Shown in pieces: positions 36,501 through 48,441 of a stretch of 64,000 nucleotides of DNA. The position numbers and the translations under genes were made by a program. Numbering within the stretch: position 1 is the first letter of the stretch; every line of letters begins with the position of its first letter. This DNA comes from Rhizophlyctis rosea (taxonomy: Eukaryota > Chytridiomycota > Chytridiomycetes > Rhizophlyctidales > Rhizophlyctidaceae). The DNA lies in the NCBI GenBank assembly GCA_027596075.1, contig JADGJC010000089.1, positions 564 to 64,563 of the forward strand, written 5' to 3'. The notes under the pieces are model-generated. The model made no database searches, was not told the origin of the DNA, and saw only the letters and a list, made by a program, of their open reading frames with translations.

Positions 36501-39500
36501 GCATATGAGTTTCTCGCCCGAGGACCTGCCAAACGTGTCGATCCGACCAAACGCTCCATCTACGAATTGTTCACTATAAAGGAAAATCAGAAAAGCTCCA
36601 TGGCGGACGTGATGGTGAATTGCTTATCGCTGGCGCTTGGTGCGCCACGGGAATCGAATCATTTGCATGGTAAGCATTTATAAGGCTTGCGAAATTGATT
36701 CCACAAACGCTGACTTCGATCTCTGTATAACTTAGATCGGATTTTCAACCTTGGAAACTTACACCAGTTTCTCTGTCCCGGGTCTGAATACAACCGCATG
36801 AATATGGATTGCGGGTTCACACTGGGATACAGTGGTTACCAACAAGGGCTGGATCTCACCAACAACCTCAACATCATGGGCAATCACCGGAAATACCGTT
36901 TAAGGTTGAACACCATGACATGGGCTGCCTTATGCTTCGGCGCCATATTGGATGAACCGGGAATGATGGCGGCAGCACAAAATCACTTTCTCAATTACAT
37001 CCCTCAAGAAGCTCAAGATCTCGGTGTGAACCGCCGGGGCCCAGTCACTCAAGCTGAAAATACTCGGCACTACATGCTGACACGAGCACAAGTGTTTTGC
37101 AATCTTTTGGAGACGGACGGTCACATCGCCCGTGAAGATGGTCTATTATTCTTGACCGAGTCCATCCTCACTCTGTGGTTGCGAATCTACAACAACGGAT
37201 CACCAAGGGACCGGCCGCGAGATCTTGTCGGCAGTACAGGCCAAAATCAGACGGTGATAAACTACGAGACATACTTGCAGCGGCATGTGTTTGACGATGT
37301 CAGTCGACGAATTCGCGAAGTAGCTGACAACTATCAGAGATCCGCACTGCAAAATGATAAGATTCGTGTCATTTCCGACCTGCAGAAGGAGCAAGCCATG
37401 TACTTGTCATCGCCGTTGCTTTCCAAAGATCAAGTAAACGAGTCTTACGCAGCGTTGGAGACCCGTATGCCGCTGTACGAAGCTTTCACAGCTTTGCTGC
37501 CGCTGTTCAAAGTCTTGCAGGCTGTTCCGCTCTTGATACATATGTATCGCACATTGAACAACATCTTTGCATATCGGCTGACCTCTGGCGAACTGCACCT
37601 CCCAGTTCCAGCCTGCTTATAACAAATTGCTCAGTTGGAAACGCCGGATACTATTGCCCAGTTCAGAAAGGATTGGGAAGCCTTCAAAGCGGTTTGGGGG
37701 ACAGTTCGTGAAAGCTTGGGCAACCTCAACCCCGTTTGTGCGCATCAGGTAAGACTTTGATTACAGCTTAGGGGTTCCATGCCGCGCGGGACTTCTTCCT
37801 CGTCAAATGACTAATCACTTCCGGCAGGGTCGGTATCAAGTGGAAATTCCGGTCATAGATGACAGCACTCCGCTTGCAACTCTTATTACGGAAGATGTAG
37901 ATGGTGTCAATGCTATTATGCGGCTAGTGGAGTCTTTGAAGGGCCAGGAAGCGGTATTGAAACTACTGGATCCGGATTTGGATTCCGACGAAGATGGACC
38001 AGGACATCGGTACGCGAAGCTCAATGCGGAAAGGGGCGACCTTTTGTCTGGAGAGACACCTGTTGTCGATGCAGACTCCATTTTGCAAAGTGACACAACC
38101 ATGTTTTTCGGAAGCGACATGTCACTAGACTTATCTGCGGGGCATGTTCAGGAGCAAGAGGTCCAAAGAAGTGCCAAGTCTTTCCGAAGCATTGCGAAAA
38201 GAGGGAGGTGATTTGGATTGGGACCGCATCGAGAAAAAGGTTAGTGTGACATGTCCATTTTTCAAAGCACCAAAGATTAAACCTGATTCTCAATATCTGC
38301 AGATCTTGGAGTTGAGTAACGGCAAGGCTCGGATCAGTACACAGTACATCACCACTATCTTTCCGACGATGAAGTCTGATACAGACTTCAACATCGAGCG
38401 ATGTGACGAAACGGCCGGTGGTACAGATGCCATGTCCAAGCTGCGACAATTTGTACAGATAATCCGCCCATCACCCGGTCGCTTTGAATCCCACCTCTCA
38501 ACCGGCGAGTTGAAACGTCTCAGGACAAGAACCCGCTGCATGTCAAAAGCCGACCTGATCCTGTGTGCTAATATATTGGGTCATTTGGCTCAGCATTTGA
38601 TGGCTCCAGACCCTGCAGATGTTCAAAAGACGCGGGGAGAAGGACAAGATCCAACTCAGCGCATCGGAGATATCATTGAATCGGCCTTCGGACCTGCCAC
38701 ATATGAGAAAATCCAAGCCTGTGCAGGAAAAGAATTTGTACGAAAACAACTTCATTACTTGAGGAACATTTGCTCAATAATCGTGGCGAAATTCGACACC
38801 TGCGACTTCTTGTTCTCGGATATTCCGGACGAGCTTGATCAACCAGTGCAGGAGGATGTGAAATCAAGGTTCCAGGAAGAGCTCCGTATCGCGTCGGAAG
38901 ATCCGAAAACACGGGAGAATATGATGACTTTGCTGCAAAGGGCAGTGGAAACAAGAATCGTCTGGACGGAGCGGTGGAAGTACCGACCGGAAGAGTCTTT
39001 GAAAACCATTCTGCTCAAATCGGTCGCCGAATCAAATTCAGCGTGGCAGAGCTCGATTAGGGGATGCGTACCAGACTCCCTACGTGTCGGGAATTACGGA
39101 ACCTTCTTGAGGATTATGCATCTGGAGTGCGGGAAGGCGGCAGGCCAGCGCAAAGGGCAGCGGTACCAAGAAAAGCTTTCGGGCATCACCGTCCCTATTG
39201 ATCCCCAAGAGGAAGATTGGAACAGCATCATGCACCCTCCCATCCCGTCCTTTGCAACCTCCGCTCCTCCGATAGAATTGCGGCCCAAGCAGCAATTGGC
39301 ACCTACCAAGCCCAACCGTCCATCATATTGTAAAGAAGAACCTTGCGGGATTTGGAACCTGGGCCACACTTGCTTCGCAGCAGCAACGATCCAATGCATG
39401 TTTGCAACTAAGACAATGCGCCAGACCCTCCTATCACCTACAAGTCATAACGGGGTGGCAAGGTCCCTACAACGCGCCGCCGAACAGCTTTTGCGACACA

Positions 39501-41559
39501 ACGGCCGCTCAATCGCCCTCGACGAGTTCATGCAACGCTTCCGAGAAAGGATGCCGCGATTCCGCCCAGGACGTCAGGAGGATGCGCATGACTTTTTCAC
39601 TCGGCTCATTGATATGATGCCTGAACTTGGAACACCCATCCGGGCCAAAGTAGATGCCAAACTATGTTGCACCACTTGCCACATCGAAAGCACATCGGCT
39701 GAGCAATACTACGGCGTGTCGCTTCCGTTGGCCGACGGTGGGGAAAGAGCGCAAAGTGAGGTGACCAAGCTGTTGCAAAAGCTGGTTCGCCGTGAGGTAA
39801 TCGAAAGGTGGGTATCATGCGCATTCTAGACTTTCATGCGCCTCCTCAATGATTGAAGATCTTTTGTCGTCCTTAGAACGTGTGAGAAGTGCCCCGACAA
39901 ATACGCTACCAAAGATACGATATTTACAGAGGCGCCTGCTGTATTGATGCTGCATCTGAAGCGATTCACCGAACACCTTGGGCGCGTCAAGAAGCGGTCG
40001 GAGGCAGTAGAAATTCCCACACAGCTTACCTTGGATTGCAAGGCGGGTTCTGTGAGATTTGAGTTGAGGGCGATATGCGTGAGTACCGTGCTGATCATGA
40101 ACACGTCGAAATGTGAAATTAACCTGTCACCATCATAGAACCATATTGGACAGTGCATCCAGTGGGGCCTTTACACTGCAACCATCAAATACGGCGCCAA
40201 TTGGTATGAGCTGAGTGATAGTCGGGTGAAGGTGACGCAGCTGGAAAGGAGGAGTACGGAGGCGTACTTGCTGTTCTACGAACGCCCCGAAATTGCGACC
40301 CCACAAACTGAAGTGCCGTCGACGACTCTTGAATGCGAAGAAGTTTCGGTTGATGATCAAGCTATGGAGGTGGACGTGGAGTTCCAACAATCAGCACCAC
40401 CTGGTCGGCCGCTCTCGCTTCATGTTGGCGACAATACCGCACCGACCGAGAATGAAAGCGTGTTCCTTCATTCATCGGTGGAAGTTTCACCTGCATCCCT
40501 TCCAACAGCATCTGCTCCGCCAACAGCACCTCAGCTCCAAGATCAGGACAAATATGAGGACGTGGAAATAGTTTCCGTCAGTCTTCCTACGCATGCTTCG
40601 TCCACACCATCCCGCACGGCACAAATTCAACCAAAGTCACTTACGTCGGGTTCGCTCTTGCCCGTTAATCCAATTTACACCTCAGCTACGCCTTCCAGCC
40701 GTCTAGCTACACCAGCACCTCCAAAGTCCACCCAATCCTCCAAACCCCTCCGCAAACCCCACCCCAACAAACCCCCGTTCAAACGCCCACTCAAACTCCC
40801 CTCCACATCCCAAACCCAATCCCCCACCCCACAACCACACCCACCACCACCACCCCTCCCAAAACGCATAACCCTCCGCAAATTCAACCAACACCGCGGC
40901 GGCACTCTACTAATCATCCCCGCAACCGCAACCCTAACCGACCTACACCAAGCAGCATCAAGCGCCCTCGGAATACCCGTCGTCACGCTGCGGATGTTGC
41001 CCCCTTCTGAGGCGTTGGTGCAGAGTGTGGCGATTTTAGAGAAAGATGAAGTGGTGCAGGCGTTGACGGCGGAGGAGGAGAAGGAGTTCCAGATGTGGTT
41101 TTGCTGGGGGGCTTCACGAATAGCTTGGTCGGAGGAAGAAATTAGCTGTTTGCATGTATATAAGCAGTTTCTCAAATTTGCAGAGTTCGTAGATAGCGGT
41201 ATGTCCTGTGCATTAAGTAAAAGCAGTCACTTGCGAATAGCTCACTTGAAATGTGTATAACGAAATATCATTGCTCAAATTGCATTGCGTTGCACTATAC
41301 TTACACTGATAGTGTGTGGTGTGTCTCTGATGTGTCAAGTCCCTTCTCTTCAGGAAACACAAGCCCCCTCCAAGAACAAGTTCAGACTGTGAGCGACCAA
41401 GCAAGGAGATACTCGATTAATGATATGAATTCCATTAAAGTCTTCATAGAGAAATTTTATCCGGGTGATTCGACGCTCTCATCTATCTGGTGTCAGAATG
41501 GTCAGTCCAATCCAACAAAGGTTACTACCTTCAGGAATGACATCCTAGAAGAAAACTGA
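24582..41559 (+). CDS. RNF213 (mysterin)-like giant AAA+ protein fused to a USP-type deubiquitinase domain
   Basis: About 20 exons encode roughly 5,000-5,200 residues. Exons 1-5 are 24582-24785, 24848-24907, 24970-25104, 25169-25252 and 25323-25711, all in phase; the last are 38303-39807, 39877-40078, 40139-41198 and 41354-41559. An acidic N-terminus is followed by helical RNF213-like sequence. The AAA+ core has two nucleotide sites: Walker A GGTGVGKTE (30229-30255) with Walker B LLFIDEFNT, and GPAGSSKTLA (about 31661) with CVLLDEA. RNF213-like C-terminal sequence follows without a RING Cys/His cluster; the RZ-finger position holds only FLCPGSEYNRMNMDCGFTLG. In the same frame comes a USP domain: Cys box GIWNLGHTCF (Cys codon 39371), CTTC and CEKC zinc pairs, and a His box where GHYTA is GLYTA (Leu codon 40169). 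A Pro-rich linker and a possible ubiquitin-like fold end the protein. Frame problems near 26550, 28060, 32735, 37621 and 38120-38151 need tiny introns or sequence correction. Confidence 0.82.
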
Positions 41560-42220
41560 TTGCCGAAACACCCGGTGGCGGCTTTCCGCAGAGTGAAAAA
41601 AAAAAACATACAATGACAGAACGCAGTCATCAGCTACAGCACGTCCAAAAGAGCAAAATTGACTGACGGATCATCATAGCCCTCCCTGACACTTAAGCAT
41701 CATTCGAAGTTGATTGGCGTTGCAGACCGTTCAATGGCAGGTCTGATTTGCGCCAATCCTCTCAATGCCATGGCGGATGATCTACCAACGAGAGATGCCC
41801 GCTCATGCCTTATAACAATGGCTTCATAGCATATCGCCTCTCAATTAACTGTTGCCCTGCCAAAATCTCACTCAGGACACGTACCTTCCTATCATCCAAC
41901 ATGTTAACCACAATCACTTCCCCACCCATCATCCGAAAGTAAGCTGTTTTTCCAATGATCTCCGAGCAATTCTTCTGTAAATCGACTCATCCTCGGCATT
42001 TTTGCTTGAAGCCACAGTAAACACAGATTTCGACGGGCCGACAGGGAAACAGCTAGCTATTCCAATGAAAGATTTGAATGACGAAAGGTGCCCTTACTGG
42101 CGCCGGGGATCACGATTTCGGAACAAAGGGGTTACGACGGACAGGAGAAGGAGATTCCCCTGCCAAAGCAGCACCGGTGAGGTCGTCGACTGGCTGTCAA
42201 ACCGTTCTCGGTGAAGCACA
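41560..42220. other. Intergenic region downstream of the AAA+-USP gene
   Basis: Contains an A-rich run at about 41597-41606 and no supported coding region. Confidence 0.5.
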
Positions 42221-42814
42221 TTATGGTTCGACCTGACAACTACACTCCGTTCTATGAGACTTACCTAGTGCAAGGGAGCAAGGACCGGGATGAGTCGGGA
42301 GTGTGGTGTAGTGGCGTAAACCCGGATTGGGGAAACGCCGAATGGATTGTTGCCTGTATCCGAAAGTTAACACGATGTTGACACCCAAACGCTTCAAGCA
42401 TGGGATTGTCTTGGGGTATGCCCAACCCCTGGAACAGGATGTCGAAGTACAGTCGGTGCGCACAGGCTGAACGACAGGATCGGAGCTGTCGAAGTGGTTG
42501 GCGGATAACGTTGGAAAATCGGATCCCCTGGACATCGACAGTGCCTCGATCATGGACAGGAGGAGATTGCGGATCTGGCTAGACATGCCAAACTTCCGAA
42601 GAAGCAGGGCCTGAGGGAGTCGAACGCTTGAGGGATCGAACGCCGTCGGGACAAACATCGTCTCAAGCTTCAACGTTTTCACAATCTCATCTTGGTCGAC
42701 ATTATTCCTCCTACGAGACCCACTCGTAGCGACACCCCATTCCGTCACCATATCAACATCGACCACACAAGCATCTGCCGAACACACGGTCAAACCGCAT
42801 TCTCCTGCCCCCAC
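42221..42814 (-). CDS. Hypothetical protein (doubtful)
   Basis: A 197-codon minus frame. The upstream part is the more protein-like (CVVDVDMVTEWGVATSGS, then DEIVKTLKLETMFVPTAFDPSS, then RLPQALLLRKFGMSSQIRNLL); the last 60 residues look random. The open frame extends a little upstream as QLSFVVGAGECG. No family recognised and no clear splice partner. It sits between two convergent genes and may be a remnant. Confidence 0.28.
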   Translation of the reverse strand: MGAGECGLTVCSADACVVDVDMVTEWGVATSGSRRRNNVDQDEIVKTLKLETMFVPTAFDPSSVRLPQALLLRKFGMSSQIRNLLLSMIEALSMSRGSDFPTLSANHFDSSDPVVQPVRTDCTSTSCSRGWAYPKTIPCLKRLGVNIVLTFGYRQQSIRRFPNPGLRHYTTLPTHPGPCSLALGKSHRTECSCQVEP

Positions 42815-42996
42815 AACGAAAGCTGAGTAACGTTGTCTATTTGATCTGATGATTCTGTATCGTAAGAAGGCAACGTCCCAAGGAGGGCTTTTACTAGCAT
42901 GAAGACATAAGGAAGCGATGCGCCCAACAGCTACGTCAAGCCCCAGTACGCGTTACAAGCCTCCATACTGCATACCAACCGACCTGCACACATCCG

Positions 42997-45544
42997 CTAC
43001 CGCCGTCCACCCCCATACCCAAAACCCCTCCTATCCTCCCCTCCATACCCATACCCACCCCGATCCTCCGGTCTTCTGAATGCCCCCGGCGGCCCGCCAC
43101 CTCGATCATCCCTTCCCCTATGCATCCCATCCGGAAAACTCCCCCGTCTAGGGTCATGTACCGGCCACGGCCCCCGCCCACCATCATACCCCGGGCCCCG
43201 ATTGTAAACCCCATGTCTTCCTGGCGACGGACCTGGTGGCCCTGGATGAGGTGGCGGCGGTCCCGCGCCATACGATTGCGAGTGCTGAGAAGGAGGCGGT
43301 GGAGGAACTCGGTCGCTCTCGGCTCCGTATGGTCTCGCTCCATGACGACCATACTCGTGGCCACCCGACGGCGGTGGCGCTTCATATACTGCTTGATCGT
43401 AACCGCGGGGTTGATCCCATACTGGCTGCGGAGGTGGTGCATTCGGCGGCGGGTGTGGTGGAGGTACGTCTGACATTCTGTTCCGTTTCGGAGAAGGATC
43501 GTATTGTGCGTCATGGCGAAGTCCCTCGTCTCGGGATCGTTTGCGAGTGTGGGTTGGGGTATGTACGGGTGAAAACGGTTTTGTTTCCGGATTGGAATGT
43601 GCGCGGGAGGGTGATGTGTGGTTGGTGATAGGTGAGCCATCAGGTACAACGGTGCTTACTGTAAATAAGATGATGCGATGAGATAGGCGCCACGCAGTAG
43701 AAGACCGCTATGATCTAACGAAGATGAACACCCACCATTTGGGACCTTGGGCAATTTGACGGGTAAGGATCGTTGCTTTAGCTCATCGAAAATCTTTTTC
43801 ATGATTTTCCACATTTCCTTGCTGATCTTTATGTACGAATCTTTGTGTGCAGTATAGAATTGGGCCATCTGCATTACAACATCTGCATTTATTGAATGAA
43901 CGGGTTAGCTTTCTCGCCATTTTGAAATGGTGATAAAAGGATGATAAGCACCTCGCACATGGACCAACTGAAGCGTCGACGGCATGCGACATCTCTGGAG
44001 CGAGCTTTCGTCCAGCTTCAACGGCAGTGGATCCATTTGCAAGGCTCTGCCCGAGATGTAAATTGCTGCGAGTGACAATATTTCCACAGGGTACTGAATG
44101 GGTAGTGTTGTTCGGAACCTAGTCAAAGGCATGAAAACTCATGTGGGAACGGAGGAGAAAGCGGCGGGCGGGAACTTACGAGTCACAAGCAATCCTCACG
44201 GCATTGGTCGAGCATCGGGTGTCCTTGATGTCTGGCATTTTGTGTCAGCATGTTGATGATGATAGATGAATCCGAGTAGGTTACCTAGTAGTTTTGCAAA
44301 CTTATAAACATAATCCGTCGGCAGCTTCACATGGATGTTCCAGAGCAGTGCGTCCATAATCGCCTGCTCGTGCGCGAACTTTGATTTCAAGGTGTTGTCC
44401 AGCAAGTTTTGAACGTGCTACAGGTTTCATTCAATGCGCTGAAGTAAGCACCAGTTCCTGGATATCCCGGAATGTAACACCTACATTCATGTCAGAGCCG
44501 AGCGATTTCTCAGTGAGTGCTTCCATGACATTCTGTCCAATGTGGATTGCTCGCTTCCCACTGTCCGTAAGCTTGCAAGCGAGTGTCATACTCGCTACGC
44601 ACACATCCTGCGATCAAATGGATGTAAGTACTTGAGCAATAACTGAGGTCAAGGATAATGCAACTTACCGGCTGATTATCTGTGATCTTGTGTTCAGCAT
44701 AATATCGATGTAAATAGTACTGTGCGGTCATAATCGTATGTTGCGGTCTAAAGCAATACAAACGTCATTAGCTTAATTCCTGAAATCGCTCATCTTGTTC
44801 GCAAACGTCGAGTTCAGGCCCTGACGATGTGGATTCAACTGTTTCGAACCGGCGCATTTCCACACAATCGTCAAAGCCCAGCAATGAACAGGAGCCTTGG
44901 TCCATGTGAAAAAGCTGCAAGCACCAACACTAGCAACACCCCAACCCAAGCGGCCTCCTCTGCAGCTGTGTGATTTCCGACGTCCATACGCGGATACGTG
45001 ATACTCACACTCCTAACTTCCTTCCGGCACGATGCAGTACCCAGGTCATTTTCGGCACAAACTTCTTCACCTCCGCCTTTGTAGCGCCCAACTCCTCCTG
45101 TTTCTTCAAGAGCCATTTCCGCAAGTAGAATTCCGAAGACTGGATCATGTAGTCCTTCTCACAAGACGGCAGTTTAGGCTCAACAGGTTCTACTGGTGCA
45201 GATTTGGATGGAGTGTTTTGGTGATGCAGGTCGCGAAGTGGGTCGTGTGAAGATGAGTATAGGTGGCCGTCAAGTAGAGGATATCCGCCGTCATTGGTGT
45301 GTCGTGGATCGCTGTAGGCTCGATAGTCAGGCCGATGCGGGTGGGGTGGCTGATACGGCCGGCGGTGAGGGGCAGAATTTGGAGGGTAGGGCGCCATAGG
45401 TCCTCTGTTCTGCGGAGTGCTGGGTAGGGGTTGGTGGGAAGGCGGATATCGGCCAGCTGGTGGAGGACCGTACCGTTGCTGTGGCGGGCCGGAGTGATAT
45501 GAATATCGGTCTCGATATGGAGGCGCAGGAAACACAGAGGACAT
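42997..45544 (-). CDS. Transcription-type cyclin (K/L/T class) with Pro-rich and RGG-like tails
   Basis: About seven exons. The start is Met at 45544 (MSSVFPAPPYRDRYSY); a longer in-frame start is possible if the preceding CAG is not an acceptor. A Pro/Tyr/His-rich N-terminal region leads to the first cyclin box (SSEFYLRKWLLKKQEEL, TIMTAQYYLHRYY, DVCVASMTLACKLTDSGK) and a second one (EQAIMDALLWNIHVKLPTDYVYKFAKLL, PVEILSLAAIYISGRAL). The tail holds DSYIKISKEMWKIMKKIFDEL and then about 150 residues of PPP, GGG and RG motifs (HRGRDDRGGGPPGAFRR, YGYGGEDRR) to TAG at 42997. Family knowledge: such cyclins partner CDK9, CDK12 or CDK11 kinases that phosphorylate RNA polymerase II or splicing factors. 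I cannot say which subclass. Confidence 0.78.
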
Positions 45545-46545
45545 GTTGTCCAACAAAGATGTGATTCCCGGACCTTGATTTTTCACTGTGAAAAGTGATA
45601 ACCACCGGCAATAAGTGCTGATGTCAGAGCAGAGGTCAAAAGTTCGTTCCTCAAGAAAGAATGCCTACCCTATAACGCAGACCTCCTATACGTGGAAGGC
45701 GAACGTGCTCGCTGTACTCTTTCAAGTCTCAATTCCGCGGTATAGCAGTGAGAATGGAGCAGTCCAGAGTCAGTAGACTATAAATGTGTGGGAATGGGAA
45801 AGTGGCAAAGAGCAGCCCCACAGCAGCACGCAGCAAACCATCCTGACTTGGCTCACCGAGGGCCAACTAGCAACTAGGCCCAACCCTTTGACAGCATCAT
45901 CAAGGATTCAATCAACACTCACCATGTGATCGCAGCTGGGCTGACTGCACTCTTACATAAGCAGTGTTGTCCTGCCCAACTTTACACTTGCTTGGCATAC
46001 TTTGCATTGTTTGCATGGCTTGTGAACGATTCGACATGTACGATGATATTGTGACTACAGCTCTTTCCAATGCATGGCACATTGTACATTTGAGAATCTT
46101 AATAACATAGGGTTGGGTGGAAGCGAAAAAGATTCCTCACACGGGGACAGAGATCCATTCTTTACTCTGTTGGGGCGCGCGCCCCGCGCTGGCATCTGCA
46201 ATGATAGGGAATGGTTGTAGTGAATATAATGGCCGAAAACCAAATATACCTAAGCTCTCTGAAAAGAGAATAAAGAGCCGAGCGACTTCCATTGGAAGAT
46301 CGCCCTGCACATCTGAAGTTAAACAGAACTTAGAGACTCTGATCAGCCGAAGTAACCGAGAGTCAATCATATATTACTAAACTTTTATTGAGATACAAAG
46401 TTACTGATTATCTACGCCTACGAAACAACTGAAACAACTTGGAGCCAAAGTCCACTTCTATCTTATGTGTTTTCTACATATACAGTATGTAAGGGTGCAA
46501 ATATGACTTGCCGCCCGTCTGGTAAGATCATGCCGCCTACTTCGT
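45545..46545. other. Intergenic region, no supported gene
   Basis: Holds the cyclin 5' flank and an ACTATAAAT element at about 45778-45786 of unknown use. The segment 46100-46380 is of different composition from its neighbours but encodes nothing recognisable. Confidence 0.45.
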
Positions 46546-47097
46546 TTACAAGGAGCACTGAGAGTAGTACGCATTGCTAACCTTACAAGTTCCTTCGGCA
46601 CAGTCTGTGGCGCCGGTCCATCCCTGCCCTCCACATTGAGACCACAGAGGGAGGGATCCAGAGCCTGTGCGAGGGGGACTAGGTGGAGTGGGCGCGTTGG
46701 TGCGTGTCGTGGTTGTTTGCGTGGTGGAGCTGGTGCGTGTGGTGGTGACCTCCTGAGACGGTGTGGTACGAGTGACGACGTCCGGTGTTTGAGCAGTGCG
46801 AGTGGTAACGTCCGGCGTTTGAGCAGTGCGGGTGGTAACGTCCGGCGTTTGAGCAGTGCGGGTGGTAACGTCTGGTGTTTGGGCGGTGCGGGTGGTAACG
46901 TCCGGTGTCTGAGCACTGCGGGAGGTAACGTCGCCAGTAACAGCGGTGCGAGTGCTGATGGGCAGAGTCCTAGTGTTTGTCCGGGTGCTGCCATCGCCCA
47001 TCGCGACCGTGCGCGTCACAGTGATAGGAGCAACATCCGCCTGCGCAGAGACACTGGCGACAGTGGCGAGGAGGGCGGCAATGACGGAGAACTTCAT
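46546..47097 (-). CDS. Secreted Thr-rich repeat protein with C-terminal CBM1
   Basis: A single exon of 183 residues. [20 protein letters not shown] is a signal peptide. The middle consists of about six copies of the 10-residue repeat [10 protein letters not shown] and a Thr/Arg/Ser/Pro-rich spacer ([14 protein letters not shown]), likely O-glycosylated. A complete family 1 cellulose-binding module follows ([23 protein letters not shown]), with stop TAA. No catalytic domain is present. Family knowledge: CBM1 binds crystalline cellulose, so an adhesin or cell-surface/cellulose linker role is plausible, but inferred. It pairs functionally with the GH7 enzyme in this window, though the two genes are 24 kb apart. 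Confidence 0.85.
   Translation of the reverse strand: MKFSVIAALLATVASVSAQADVAPITVTRTVAMGDGSTRTNTRTLPISTRTAVTGDVTSRSAQTPDVTTRTAQTPDVTTRTAQTPDVTTRTAQTPDVTTRTAQTPDVVTRTTPSQEVTTTRTSSTTQTTTTRTNAPTPPSPPRTGSGSLPLWSQCGGQGWTGATDCAEGTCKVSNAYYSQCSL
46770..46930. repeat. 30-bp in-frame coding repeat
   Basis: Five to six tandem copies of a 30-bp unit (GGTGGTAACGTCCGGCGTTT plus GAGCAGTGCG on the forward strand) that encode the [10 protein letters not shown] repeats. Unit length is a multiple of three, so copy-number change keeps the frame. Confidence 0.9.
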
Positions 47098-48441
47098 TTT
47101 GTCCGTTTATGGTATGATATTTGATGATAGACTTTCAAAGATCGTTGTTCAAGGGATGCAGAGGGAAACGCCCTTGTTCCCTGGTCGATGGAGGCATCCT
47201 TATATACTCCACGACGAAGAGGGGCATGTTCCATCCTTCAGCAACCCTGACTTTTTTCCTCACTTTTCCAAGTTCTCTTTTCATCATCGGGGGAGATTAA
47301 GGACCAAGACGTATCCAGACCCCAACAATCCCAACAACCTCAACCTCTTCTGGTCCGGAAGGATGGATGGACCGTCGTTGTGTCAAGTTTGTGAGATGCA
47401 GGATATTGACAAGTTTATTTGTGAGTTGGTATTCAGTGTCTCCACACTCAATTCCTCAACGCGCAAAAACGTGCACATTGCACCCGCTGCTCCTACAATA
47501 CAATTTCCATATACGAGCAGGTCCCAATTACCAACTCCCCTCAACTCATCATAGTTCGCAATGCAGCGCAGCACCCCCGCTCCAAGTTGCGGAAAGGGGT
47601 CGTAAGGAGTCGTCAACCCTTGAAAGTGACGTCCCATTTCTGAGGGGAGGACGTGGCCCGATATGTAAGCCTTTACGCGAGGGGCTAGGGGTTTCACTCC
47701 TTCCAAGCCTTCACTGTGGGACAAGGTTGAAGCCACGCCCCAGCCTCCTAGCGATACACCCGGGCCCTGGATTGTTGTTCACTTTTTTCGGTTAGAGCAG
47801 CTGCCCAGAATATGGGCCGGCCAGGCTCCAACTCCGTCCGACGGACGGTGTCACGAACGAAGCCTTTCGTCCAACTGATGGAATTACTGATAAATGAAAG
47901 CTTGTCTTCATCCCGTCCGAGAGAGCTGAATAAACAGCTATGTGACTTGGAACCGAAAAATCAGAGAAGGGCCGATTCAAGAACTGGGAGTGCCTTGTAT
48001 TCGGTTAAAGCAAAATGCAATAAGCATCAAACGGATGTAAGTGCAACGGGTTCTGCTGCGCAGCCGCTTGAAGCTTGGTCAGCCCTCACACCGACTGACG
48101 GAATGAGATACGGTGGGGGCCCTGATATGCAAAGACATGAAGCAGCGGGAAATCAAAATGACGACGAACAGCAAAGATCATGTTGGATGTGCAATTGAGC
48201 ACGCTGCAATGCGCCTTCAGGTCGATGATGGTCACTGGAAAGTTCCCCGTTGTTAAAATATCTACATGTCTGACAACCATTCAGAATGGAATTCCAACTA
48301 TGCTTTTGAACAATTCCGTCAGCAGTGACAGCCAGTGCATCAAACTGCCAGTGAGAACAACCCAGTATCCATTACTGGTTTCATCGCACAATTCTCATGT
48401 TGATTAATGCTAAAACATACGACGCACTACTCCCAATCCAA
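47098..48441. other. Intergenic region between the CBM1 protein and the dehydrogenase
   Basis: Contains the CBM1 gene promoter and a perfect 15-base palindrome, CCGTCCGACGGACGG, at 47834-47848. A frame at 47812-48198 has no recognisable content. Confidence 0.45.
47199..47207 (-). promoter_or_regulatory. TATA box of the Thr-rich CBM1 gene
   Basis: TATATAAGG on the minus strand, about 100 bases upstream of the start codon at 47097. Confidence 0.55.

Noticed and set aside
38240..39300. Two separate genes (RNF213-like and USP) rather than a fusion
   Set aside because: The reading frame runs unbroken from RNF213-like C-terminal sequence into the USP Cys box within one exon (38303-39807), with no stop, start or promoter between.
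47834..47848. Perfect 15-base palindrome as a regulator binding site
   Set aside because: It stands alone, far from both neighbouring promoters, and resembles no site I can name.
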